Shown here: positions 25,611 to 35,848 of the stretch, piece after piece
Numbering within the stretch: position 1 is the first letter of the stretch
How the letters are laid out: the number at the start of each line of letters is the position of its first letter
Translations under genes and position numbers: made by a program
The notes under the pieces: generated by a model
Seen by the model: the letters and a program-made list of their open reading frames with translations, nothing else
What the model was told of the DNA's origin: nothing
The model's database searches: none
Origin: Myxococcus sp. CA023
GTDB lineage: Bacteria; Myxococcota; Myxococcia; Myxococcales; Myxococcaceae
NCBI RefSeq assembly: GCF_010998615.1
Contig: NZ_JAAEAH010000039.1
Coordinates: 21,215-85,214 of the forward strand
Direction of reading: 5' to 3'
Length of the DNA: 64,000 bases

Positions 25611-28216
25611 TGTCCCGCCACGTATTTCTCACCGGCGTCACGGGTTTTGTCGGCAAGGTGGTGCTGGAGGCGCTGCTCGCGCAGGGCGTCGAGCGCGTCA
25701 CGGTGCTGGTGCGCGAGTCGAAGGACCGCCAGGGCCGCGTGCATTCAGCCGCGGAGCGCTTCGCGAAGGTGGCCCAGGCCGAGTGCTTCTCGCGCCTGCC
25801 GTCCGGCTGGGCGGAGCGCGTCGCGGTGGTGAGCGGCGACCTCGAGCAGCCCGCTTGCGGCCTGTCTCCCGCCGACGCCGACGCCGTGCGCCAGCACGTC
25901 ACCCACGTCGTGCACTGCGCCGCCAGCGTGGAGTTCGACCTGCCGCTGGCGCAGGCGACCTCGGCCAACATCCGGAGTGCGCTGTCGGTGCTGGAGCTCA
26001 CGCGCACGTGCCCCAAGGTGGTGGGCATGGTCGACGTGTCGACGGCCTACGTCAGCGTGTGGCGGCCCGGCCCCATCGAAGAGAAGCTGGCGCACCTGCC
26101 GAAGCCCGCCGCGGAGCTCTACGAGGCCTTCCAGGTGGCGCAGGGCGACGGCCGCGAGTGGCTGGAGCTCACCGGCCACCCCAACACGTACACGCTCACC
26201 AAGAGCGTCGCCGAGCACCTCATCTGTGAACGCCGCGGCCACGTGCCCGTCGTCATCGTGCGCCCCAGCATCGTCTCGGCGGCCCACCGCACGCCCTTCC
26301 CGGCCTGGCTCGACAGCCCGGCGGCGCTCGCGGGCTGCCTGCTGTACAGCGGCCTGGGCGTGGTGCGCGCCTTCAACGCCGACCCGTCGGTGCGCCTGGA
26401 CGTGGTGCCGGTGGATGTGGTCGCCAGTGAAGTCGTACGTTCGGTGTTCGGCCCCATGCCGAAGCCCGGCCAGGCCGTTCCCATCGTTCACGCCACCATG
26501 GGTGTGCAGCGCGCGCTGCGCATCGACATGGCCGCGGCGACGACCATCGAGTGGTTCAAGCACCGCCCCGGCGTGGTGAAGACGCCCGACATGTTCGTCG
26601 GCCGCAAGGACCACGGCTTCGACGCGGTCGACTTGATGCGCCGGGAGCTACCGGTGCAACTGCAGAAGGCGGCGCTCGCGCTCTTCGGCCAGGCCAAGGC
26701 CCACCGCCGGCTGGTGCGCGCCGACGAGAAGGTGCAGTACCTCAACGAAGGCTTCGCGTACTTCACGCACCACACCTTCGACTTCGTGCGCAGCGCGCCG
26801 CTGGAGGTCCCCGGCTTCGAGCCCTTCGAGTACGTGCGCGTGGTGAACGAGGGCATGTACCGCCACCTGCTGTCGCGCGATGAGAGCCAGGTGTCCTTCG
26901 CCGGGCCGAAGCACGACGACGCGCGCGGCGACCGGGCGTGGGTCCAGGAGCGCGGCGTGGGCAACACCACGCACAAGGTGTTTGGCTATGCGCTGCGCAA
27001 GACGTTCCGCCACTGCACCAGCGACGTGACGTTCGACCGGCCGTCGTTCGAGCGCGCGATGGCGCAGGTGCCCCCCGGCACGCTGGTGGTGCTGGCGCCC
27101 ACCCACCGCAGCTACTTCGACTTCCTGCTGTCCAGCTACCTGTGCTTCCAGCACCCGGAGCTGGGCATCTCGATGCCACACATCGCCGCCGCGGAGGAGT
27201 TCGGCCGCATCCCCGTGGTGGGCCCGATTCTCAAGGACTCGCAGGCCTTCTTCATCAAGCGCGGCGTGGGCCGCGAGGTGCCGGAGCTGGGCGAGGAGCT
27301 GCGCCGGCTCACCGAGAAGAACGCTTCGCTCATGTTCTTCGTCGAGGGTCAGCGCAGCCGCGCGCGGCTGATGCTGCCGCCCAAGCGCGGGATGTTGCGC
27401 GCGCTGCAGAATACGAAGCGCCAGTTCGTCGTGTTGCCCATCGCCATCTCCTACGACCGGCTTCCGGAGGAGGCGTCCCTGTCGGAGGAACTGTCCGGCA
27501 AGCCGCGCCCGAAGATGACACTCACCGGCGTGCTGTCGTGGCTCACGAAGCTGACGCGTGGCCAGGTGCAGCTGGGCCGTGTGCATCTGTCGTGTGGCGC
27601 GCCGCTGGCGCTCAACCCGGACACCGACGTCCGCGCGCTGAGCCATACGCTCATGGCGGAGCTGCAGCGCCACACCACGGTGAGCAGCTTCCATCTGCGC
27701 ACGTTCCTCGCCGAGAACCCGATTCCGGGCGTGGATGAAGCGTGGCTGCGCGAGGCCGTCGAGCGCCGCGGAGGCCGAGTGCTCGACAGCGACCTGCCCG
27801 TCCCCAGCCCTCTGTCTCCCGCGCTGGCGCACTCGCTCCGGAACCAGTGGCAGCACTGGTTCGCCGGTGACGTGCTGGCCCGGCAGCCCGGCAACCCCGC
27901 GCTGGAGGACCACCTGTCGCGCTACCGTTGGTGCGCCACGCCGCTGGCCGAGCTGAGCGACGCGCGCGTCGACGCCGTGGTGAAGGCGCTCTTCGAGCCT
28001 GTCGTGCGCGACTACCAGGAAGCGACGAAGGTGCGCGCGCCCGACGAGCTGAAGGCCGTGGCGGTGACGCACCGGCCACACCTCGATGGCGTGGTGCAGG
28101 CGCTGGTCTCGCGCGACATCGTGAAGCCCGCGGGTGACAACTTCGAGTGGGGGCCGAACGCGGCGGAGCTCTCGCAGTTCCATGAGGCATGCGCCTGGCG
28201 CGGGGTTCAGCCATGA
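25610..28216 (+). CDS. Fatty acyl-CoA reductase fused to a DHAP/glycerol-3-phosphate acyltransferase
   Basis: An 868-residue bifunctional protein. Residues about 1-380 form a fatty acyl-CoA reductase: Rossmann start FLTGVTGFVGKVVLEALLA, the catalytic Y-x-x-x-K in NTYTLTKSVAEHL. Residues about 430-680 form a PlsB/GNPAT-type acyltransferase with all four blocks: APTHRSYFDFLL (H-x4-D), GPILKDSQAFFIKR, MFFVEGQRSRARL and VLPIAISYDRL. The C-terminal 170 residues are helical, like the tail of PlsB/GNPAT. The reductase makes fatty alcohol, the acyltransferase makes acyl-DHAP: both substrates of the preceding AGPS. Start (ATG 25610) overlaps the end of that gene. In animals these are separate proteins (FAR1 and GNPAT). 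Confidence 0.9.
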   Translation: MSRHVFLTGVTGFVGKVVLEALLAQGVERVTVLVRESKDRQGRVHSAAERFAKVAQAECFSRLPSGWAERVAVVSGDLEQPACGLSPADADAVRQHVTHVVHCAASVEFDLPLAQATSANIRSALSVLELTRTCPKVVGMVDVSTAYVSVWRPGPIEEKLAHLPKPAAELYEAFQVAQGDGREWLELTGHPNTYTLTKSVAEHLICERRGHVPVVIVRPSIVSAAHRTPFPAWLDSPAALAGCLLYSGLGVVRAFNADPSVRLDVVPVDVVASEVVRSVFGPMPKPGQAVPIVHATMGVQRALRIDMAAATTIEWFKHRPGVVKTPDMFVGRKDHGFDAVDLMRRELPVQLQKAALALFGQAKAHRRLVRADEKVQYLNEGFAYFTHHTFDFVRSAPLEVPGFEPFEYVRVVNEGMYRHLLSRDESQVSFAGPKHDDARGDRAWVQERGVGNTTHKVFGYALRKTFRHCTSDVTFDRPSFERAMAQVPPGTLVVLAPTHRSYFDFLLSSYLCFQHPELGISMPHIAAAEEFGRIPVVGPILKDSQAFFIKRGVGREVPELGEELRRLTEKNASLMFFVEGQRSRARLMLPPKRGMLRALQNTKRQFVVLPIAISYDRLPEEASLSEELSGKPRPKMTLTGVLSWLTKLTRGQVQLGRVHLSCGAPLALNPDTDVRALSHTLMAELQRHTTVSSFHLRTFLAENPIPGVDEAWLREAVERRGGRVLDSDLPVPSPLSPALAHSLRNQWQHWFAGDVLARQPGNPALEDHLSRYRWCATPLAELSDARVDAVVKALFEPVVRDYQEATKVRAPDELKAVAVTHRPHLDGVVQALVSRDIVKPAGDNFEWGPNAAELSQFHEACAWRGVQP

Positions 28217-29178
28217 AGACACTCGTGACAGGAGCCAGCGGGTTCCTCGGACGCAACCTCCTGGAGACGCTGGGCGACGACGCCGTGGCGCTGGTTCGCT
28301 CGCCGCTGCCGGGCCCGGTGGCCCAGGTGTCGGGCACGCCGCTCGACCCTGACGCGTGGCTGTCCCAGGCCCAGGGCGTGAAGGTGCTGATTCACTCCGC
28401 GGGAATGGTCCACCACAGCCGGCAGCACGCCGACGAGATGGTGCGCTTCAACATCGACAGCTCGCTGGCCATGGTGCGCGCCGCGAAGGCGCTCGACGCC
28501 CGGCTGGTGCTGGTGTCGACCTCAGGCACGGTGGGCTGCTTCTCCCATCCGACCATCGAGGCGGACGAGCACTCCCTCTACGCCGAGGCGCTCGTGGGCC
28601 GGTGGCCCTACTACCTGTCGAAGATTCGCGCCGAACAACAGTCGCGGAAGCTGGCGAAGCAGCTCGGCGTGGAGATGACGGTGGTGCGGCCTCCGGTCCT
28701 CCTCGGCCCTGGGGACACCTTGGGCCGCTCGACGACCAACGTGGCCCGCGTGCTGAACGGCCGACTCCCCTTCATTCCTACGGGTGGCATCGCCTTCACC
28801 GACGTGCGGGACGTGGCACACGCGCTCGCGGTGCTGGCGAAGAAGACCGACTGGCGGGACACGTACCACCTGCCCGGCACCACCCTGCCTCTGCGCACCT
28901 TCTTCGAGCGCGTGGGCGAGGTCGCCGGCATCCGGGTGAACCGTCCCGGCGTGCCGACGCTCGTCGTCGATGGGCTCGCGAAGCTCGGCTCCCATGTGCC
29001 GCTCAAGAAGCTGCCGGACCCCGTGGTGCTCGAGATGTCGACGTGCCACTGGGGGTTCAAGACGGTGTGGAGCCACGAGGAGCTCGACTACCGGCCGCGG
29101 AGCCACCGGCAGACGCTGAGCGACACGGTGGCGTGGCTGCGCGAGGCACAGGCGCGGCAGACGCCTCTGGCGGGCTGA
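28213..29178 (+). CDS. Extended SDR reductase, third gene of the ether-lipid operon (candidate alkyl-DHAP reductase)
   Basis: The 321-residue protein is an NAD(P)-dependent epimerase/3-beta-HSD-type SDR: LVTGASGFLGRNLLE at the N-terminus, LVLVSTSGTVGCF with the active-site Ser, and PYYLSKIRAE with Y-x-x-x-K. It overlaps the fusion gene by ATGA, indicating coupling. After AGPS, the pathway needs reduction of 1-alkyl-DHAP to 1-alkyl-glycerol-3-phosphate; a reductase at this place fits that step. The animal enzyme (DHRS7B) is a classical SDR, so this would be an analogue. Alternatively it may act on a head group or sterol-like lipid. Function is inferred from position. Confidence 0.8.
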   Translation: MKTLVTGASGFLGRNLLETLGDDAVALVRSPLPGPVAQVSGTPLDPDAWLSQAQGVKVLIHSAGMVHHSRQHADEMVRFNIDSSLAMVRAAKALDARLVLVSTSGTVGCFSHPTIEADEHSLYAEALVGRWPYYLSKIRAEQQSRKLAKQLGVEMTVVRPPVLLGPGDTLGRSTTNVARVLNGRLPFIPTGGIAFTDVRDVAHALAVLAKKTDWRDTYHLPGTTLPLRTFFERVGEVAGIRVNRPGVPTLVVDGLAKLGSHVPLKKLPDPVVLEMSTCHWGFKTVWSHEELDYRPRSHRQTLSDTVAWLREAQARQTPLAG

Positions 29179-29183
29179 AGTCT

Positions 29184-29213
29184 GGAGGGGCAGCGCTCCG
29201 TCGCGGCCCCTCC
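29184..29213 (+). terminator. Hairpin after the ether-lipid operon
   Basis: The stem GGAGGGGC / GCCCCTCC (8 bp, 14-base loop) follows the last operon gene by a few bases and is trailed by further C residues rather than T. It separates the operon from the next gene. Confidence 0.5.
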
Positions 29214-29293
29214 CCCCCTCAAACAACGAGGGCGCGATGCGGCGCATGGCCTAGACTGGGTCCGAACCAACCCTCTTACGGACCCGGTCGACC

Positions 29294-30835
29294 ATGAAGC
29301 CCACGCCAGGAGACATCTTCGTCGTCCACACCCCTCGGCTTGACGCCTACACGGCGGTCCAGGTGACCGCCCTGAAGGTCGAGGGGAAGGACGAGCTGGC
29401 CTCCGTGCTGGCGTTGGACTGGGTGGGCACCTCGCTGCCCGACGCCGCCGCTGTCGCGGCCATGGCCCCCGCCAACTTCAACTTCTTCTTCTGGAAGGAC
29501 CACTGCGTCCACGTCTGGACGTCCGCCGAGGTTCCTCGCGGCTTCACCCGGGTGGGCCGCCGGCCGCCCCTCGTCGTCGAGGACGTCAACAGCTACAGCG
29601 GTTGGCCATCCGGCAGCGCCCTCTACAGTCAGCGCCGCTGGGAGGCCATCCCCCAGGCGCAGCGCGACGCCTTCAAGCAGATGGTCGCAGCACCCGACGA
29701 GCAGGTGCTGTTCACGGTCGGCGACATGGAGGTACGCCGCTCGACGCAGCGGCTGGATACGGCTCGCCTCGCCGCCGCGCCTGACTTGACGGTGTTCGAG
29801 GTGCTGCCGATTCTGACGTCTGTCAATGCGGACGCCCCCATCCCTGGCCTGTTCGACTTCATCCGGCGCCGCCCCTTTGTCTATGAATCAGCGGTGCTCA
29901 AGCATGGTGAGCGCCGAGTCGACCTGCGGGGAGCCCAACTGTCCCGGCTCACGCTCGACGTGACGGGCGTCCACGAGCTCTATCTGAACGACGGCCTTGA
30001 GGACCTGTCCCTGGTCGGCCAGCCTGACCCGGCGCTGAAGATTCACGGCGAGGCGGATGGGCGCTGGCTGACCTTGTCCCTGGGCGCTCCGGACATGCCC
30101 TGGTCCGGTCTGGACACACTGGACAGCCTTCATCTGCGGGCCGCGCGCGACGTGGATGCGTCGCGCATCGTGCGGCGCTTTCCGAACCTGACGGAGCTGC
30201 GCATCTGGGGAGCCCCGGGCTACCTGAGAAACACCGCGGAGCTGGCGAAGCTCCCGGCCCTGGCCATGCTGACATTGAGCGACCTGTTCGGGATGTCACC
30301 CGACGAGTTTCCCGGTCCGGAGCAGCTCCCCCACCTGGGCATGCTCTGGTTGACGAGCATTCCCGCGGACGTCGCCGCCCAGGTGAAGAGAGCCTACAAG
30401 GCCGCTGCGCGCGAGGGATTGGACCTGTCGGTGCGACAGCCGCGCAAGGCAGATTGGCTGGCGGAGAACCTGGACAACCCATTTCGCGTCTGGGACGGAG
30501 CCGACAACATCAGTCCAGCCCAGGCGAAGAAGGCCGCGGCGCTGTACCGCCAGGCACGGTCGGCCGCGCTCAAGGCCGTATCCGAAGGGGAGCGCTCCCC
30601 CGCCGCCCTCGTGTCCGCGCTCACCCCCATCGTCACGGCCTACACCGAGGGCTTCAACAAGCTGGATGCCCGCCACACCTTCATCTTCACCGAGGAGCGT
30701 GAGCAGATTTATCTCGCGCTGATGGGCATCTTCGACGCAGTGGATGAAAAGCTCCGGTCCACGGAAGGAACTCCCGCCGAGCCGCTCAATCGAGATGCCC
30801 TGGTGTCGGTGATGGATTCGATTCGAGACTTCTAG
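29294..30835 (+). CDS. Imm26-like N-terminus with leucine-rich region, unknown function
   Basis: A 513-residue cytoplasmic protein. The first 90 or so residues (PTPGDIFVVHTPRLDAYTAV and following) resemble the Imm26 immunity fold found in polymorphic-toxin systems. Residues about 190-350 contain leucine-rich strands (LRGAQLSRLTLDVTGVHELY, LDSLHLRAARDVDASRIVRR, PNLTELRIWGAPGYL). The C-terminal 120 residues are helical (TAYTEGFNKLDARHTFIFTE). No toxin gene is adjacent. The protein may be an orphan immunity protein or an interaction scaffold; neither is proven. Confidence 0.7.
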   Translation: MKPTPGDIFVVHTPRLDAYTAVQVTALKVEGKDELASVLALDWVGTSLPDAAAVAAMAPANFNFFFWKDHCVHVWTSAEVPRGFTRVGRRPPLVVEDVNSYSGWPSGSALYSQRRWEAIPQAQRDAFKQMVAAPDEQVLFTVGDMEVRRSTQRLDTARLAAAPDLTVFEVLPILTSVNADAPIPGLFDFIRRRPFVYESAVLKHGERRVDLRGAQLSRLTLDVTGVHELYLNDGLEDLSLVGQPDPALKIHGEADGRWLTLSLGAPDMPWSGLDTLDSLHLRAARDVDASRIVRRFPNLTELRIWGAPGYLRNTAELAKLPALAMLTLSDLFGMSPDEFPGPEQLPHLGMLWLTSIPADVAAQVKRAYKAAAREGLDLSVRQPRKADWLAENLDNPFRVWDGADNISPAQAKKAAALYRQARSAALKAVSEGERSPAALVSALTPIVTAYTEGFNKLDARHTFIFTEEREQIYLALMGIFDAVDEKLRSTEGTPAEPLNRDALVSVMDSIRDF

Positions 30836-31145
30836 GGTGATTCACCCGCGCAAGCACGCTGGTGACTCCCTTCGGCGAATTCACGGAGCCCTGCATACAT
30901 CGGCGACTACGTTGGCCAGCCGATTGCTTGGGGCCGTGAATGCCTTCATCGAGCAATCCGGCTATTTTCGTAACAAATGTGTATCAATCCACAGGAGACA
31001 ACCGGACGCAGTCATTGAATTTTTTCACAGACGCAGAGGCATGTAGCGTCCGCCCGCGTGCTCCAACAGGACATCTGCCCTTTCCGTATCGGAACACTTA
31101 TTACCGCTTAAAACGGGCAAATCTGGCGTGCTATCTTCCGCCGCC
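30836..31145. other. Gene-free interval
   Basis: 310 bases without a convincing gene. The right half (about 30950-31130) is clearly more AT-rich than the surroundings and probably holds the promoter of the next lipoprotein gene, but I cannot place -35/-10 boxes with confidence. Confidence 0.5.
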
Positions 31146-31907
31146 ATGCGCACTTCCCTCAGCTTCGCGTCCCTCCTCGTCGCTTCTTCCCTCACCGCTG
31201 GCTGTCTCGGCCCCGAGACGGACACTGATACGGATGCGGTTCAGTCCATCGAGCAGCAGGCCACGGACCCCTTGTTCCGCGTCCACAACATCGTCGAGGC
31301 GGTGCTCCCGGCCGCCAACTACGACGGTGTCGCTGGCAACGAGTGCATCGCGCTCGTGAACCCCGAGCACCGCCTCCGCAAGATCATCATCGTCGAGACG
31401 GCCGGTGCCAACGGCGCTTGCGCGCTCAATGCCTACAGCGCTGGCGGCGCCCTCAGCTTCACCTGGGGCGACACCGCCGTCTACCAGGGCCCGGCCGGCA
31501 TCGCCTCCATCCGCGCGGCGCTCTCCGACACGGATGGCGCCGTGCACCGCCTCACCGGCACGCTCACCTCCGAGGCCACCACCCTGGCCCACCTGCAGTC
31601 CTTCCTCACGCAGACCAACACCCAGCAGGCCAGCCAGCTCGCCACGTTCACCGCGGAGCGCGTCCACTCCCGCTACGACTTCGAGGGCCAGGAGCAGGTC
31701 TACGCCGAGGCCGCCTACCAGGCCGTCCGAGTCACCCAGCCCTGTGAGAACCCCGGCTACCCGACCCTCGAGGCCCGCATCCACAACGGCTTCGTCTATG
31801 GCTACAAGGCCAGCAACACGGGCAGCTGCCACAGCGGCTGGTTCACCCGGCGCTACGTCTACAACCGCGACTGGCAGCTCGTCGACAGCTACGAGTACTC
31901 CGAGTAG
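31146..31907 (+). CDS. Secreted lipoprotein, unknown
   Basis: The 253-residue product has a lipoprotein signal (MRTSLSFASLLVASSLTAGC) and a short Asp/Thr-rich spacer (GPETDTDTDA). The body has no known domain; it contains paired Cys (GNECIAL, NGACALN, QPCENPG, GSCHSGW) suggesting two disulfides, and an aromatic C-terminus (RRYVYNRDWQLVDSYEYSE). The ATG at 31146 is preferred because it begins the signal peptide. Its AT-rich upstream region suggests a strong or regulated promoter. I do not recognise the family. Confidence 0.75.
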   Translation: MRTSLSFASLLVASSLTAGCLGPETDTDTDAVQSIEQQATDPLFRVHNIVEAVLPAANYDGVAGNECIALVNPEHRLRKIIIVETAGANGACALNAYSAGGALSFTWGDTAVYQGPAGIASIRAALSDTDGAVHRLTGTLTSEATTLAHLQSFLTQTNTQQASQLATFTAERVHSRYDFEGQEQVYAEAAYQAVRVTQPCENPGYPTLEARIHNGFVYGYKASNTGSCHSGWFTRRYVYNRDWQLVDSYEYSE

Positions 31908-32098
31908 TCCGCCACGCCGCGGCTTGATGCGGCAGGCAGTCGCCGTTGCTCATTGATGGCCATGGATTGGCCTCTCGCGCGAAGCGGTCCAGCGGGAGGC
32001 CATCCATGAGTGCTTCGTCCAGAAGAGCGGCCGGGCACAGCCTCATCACAGACGAACAGCGATTCACCCCGTATTGGGTACCAGGCGGGCCAGCCGGC

Positions 32099-32584
32099 TC
32101 AGGTCACCACGCGTGCCCGCGCGCCATGGACCCCCATCTGCAGTTGGAGCGAGTAGCTGCCCCCATCCCCATGTTCGCTGCTTCGCGTCCATTGGGGCCG
32201 GCCTGAATCCGCCGCGAACGCGACGAAGACGTCTTGGTACGAGACGATGACCTGCCCGTCTTCCACCAGCACCGACGCGGACGTGAAGTTCGGCGCATGA
32301 GCCGGCGCCACGCGCTGCGTCCAGAGCGGGCGCCCACTCTCGTAGTCGAGCACGTGGACATCGAGGAAGACGCGCTTCTTCAAGACGCCATCGGAGCCAC
32401 CCGCGAACACGAACACTCGCCCATCCCGCACCTCCACGTGCGTGGGACGCGGGCGCATCCCTGGGACCGATTTGCCAGGAACGGGGAACGTCCATGCGGT
32501 ACTGCCGCTCATGCGGTCATAGGCCGCGACCAGGCCATTGAAAGCCGTGACGAGGAGTGGACTGGACTGGTGCGGTGCGTTCAT
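32099..32584 (-). CDS. Short PQQ-like beta-propeller repeat protein
   Basis: The 161-residue protein contains PQQ-type blades: LLVTAFNGLVAAYDRMSGST, HVEVRDGRVFVFAGGSDGVL, DVHVLDYESGRPLWTQRVA, VIVSYQDVFVAFAADSGRPQ. Each has the strand-A...W/Y-D-x-x-[ST]-G pattern. A full propeller needs 7-8 blades (about 350 residues); here only about four are present, so the protein is either a shortened copy or oligomerises. There is no signal peptide at the chosen start (32584), and the ribosome binding site is weak. Confidence 0.6.
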   Translation of the reverse strand: MNAPHQSSPLLVTAFNGLVAAYDRMSGSTAWTFPVPGKSVPGMRPRPTHVEVRDGRVFVFAGGSDGVLKKRVFLDVHVLDYESGRPLWTQRVAPAHAPNFTSASVLVEDGQVIVSYQDVFVAFAADSGRPQWTRSSEHGDGGSYSLQLQMGVHGARARVVT

Positions 32585-33016
32585 GCCGCGATCCGTTACC
32601 ACAGAAGCCCAGAGCCCCCAGCCTCCGCCCCCGGCCTGAGCGCACAGCCCCCACGGTGCCCCCGGGAGAAGACCGCGCCATGGGCGTCGCCCCCCCCTTG
32701 GGAGACGGGGCCTTGAATACGTACTGGCCCCTACTTTCGTAGAATCGCGAGTGAGTCCGGGCACTTGGGGCCCCTAGTGATGCAGCCACCCACCCCGCAT
32801 GTCGTCCGGACTCGCGCCCCGCATGAGAGCCGGCCCGGCGCTGGAGGCCGTAACGCACCCGCCCAGAACGTTGGTAGGACTCCCAACCTGCTGGGGCGCG
32901 CCTAGGAAACTCCCAGATTGCGCTGAAATCAACTATACGCGCTCCGTACAAATTTCGCGGCACACGAGCGACCCGGTCGGTGAGGTCAGGCTCCCGGGAT
33001 GTCTCTGGAGGATTGG
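32585..33016. other. Gene-free interval upstream of hppA
   Basis: 432 bases between divergent genes. I see no gene or repeat here. The segment 32905-32960 is AT-richer (AATCAACTATACG) and probably carries the hppA promoter. Confidence 0.5.
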
Positions 33017-35095
<2,079 letters not shown>

Positions 35096-35108
35096 TCGCA
35101 CCGCTGTG

Positions 35109-35129
35109 GCGCCTCGGATACCGAGGCGC
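35109..35129 (+). terminator. Terminator hairpin after hppA
   Basis: A perfect 9-bp stem (GCGCCTCGG / CCGAGGCGC) with a 3-base loop starts 13 bases after the hppA stop codon. It has no U tract. The following stretch to 35489 contains no gene that I can support. Confidence 0.6.
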
Positions 35130-35489
35130 TGCACCACTCCCGGCAGCTCGCACCGCGCGGCCACATGAGCCGCGCGGTGCTCCGGAGCGCCGGAGGGAGG
35201 CCAGGGCAAGCCTGGCCACCTGGTGTCCCCACCGCGCCGGCACCGCGCCTCCTGGCAGCGGCCCGGACTTCTGGGGAGCTAACCGAACACCCTCACCCTT
35301 GCCTGCCCGGGAGTGCTCTGGGCAGCGGGCGGGCGCGCACTACACTCATGGTGTACCGCGACCGCCTGCGCGACAGGCCTCAGGTGCGGCAGCACCGGCC
35401 TCAGCGGCCTGACGTGCACGCGTTCGCACCCGTGCCCTCCGGGGAGAGGGAGGAGTGTCTCCGTTGTTCCGCTCTCAGAGAGGTGACCC
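35130..35489. other. Gene-free interval
   Basis: 360 bases between the hppA terminator and a small gene. Nothing recognisable was found; it probably contains the promoter of the small gene. Confidence 0.4.
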
Positions 35490-35693
35490 ATGGTCCTGGA
35501 GCTCTCCCAGCAGCAGATCCACGTCCTCCACGCGTGCCTGTCTGAAAGCATCGCGGAGTTGCGTGACGAGGTCCTTCACACCGACGAGCGCGACCTGCGC
35601 GAAGCACTGAAGCTCAGGCTCGACCACCTGCAAGGCATCCAGCGGCAGGTGGAAGCCTTGATGCAAGCCCAGGAAGGGGCATCTCCTGACTGA
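35490..35693 (+). CDS. Small hypothetical helical protein
   Basis: A 67-residue acidic protein predicted to be almost entirely helical (VLELSQQQIHVLHACLSESI, DLREALKLRLDHLQGIQRQV), possibly a coiled-coil hairpin. AGAGGTGACCC just upstream of the ATG is a good ribosome binding site, and codon use has the usual G/C third positions, so it is probably real. The function is unknown. Confidence 0.65.
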   Translation: MVLELSQQQIHVLHACLSESIAELRDEVLHTDERDLREALKLRLDHLQGIQRQVEALMQAQEGASPD

Positions 35694-35848
35694 ATGCCCC
35701 TTCCCAGTTGCTCGAGAATGCAGCCGAGCCCCGAGCAAGAGACAGCGGTGCTCCAGGTCGATGTCGCCGGCAGCGCAGCACCGGTCGCCAGGCTGACCTT
35801 GAGCACCGCGAAGGCGGACGTCGTCGCTCGCGGGCCAGGTTCAGCCGG

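Noticed and set aside
30837..31046. A short open frame (about 69 codons) after the LRR-like gene
   Set aside because: No ribosome binding site, mixed third-position composition and location in an AT-rich promoter-like region.
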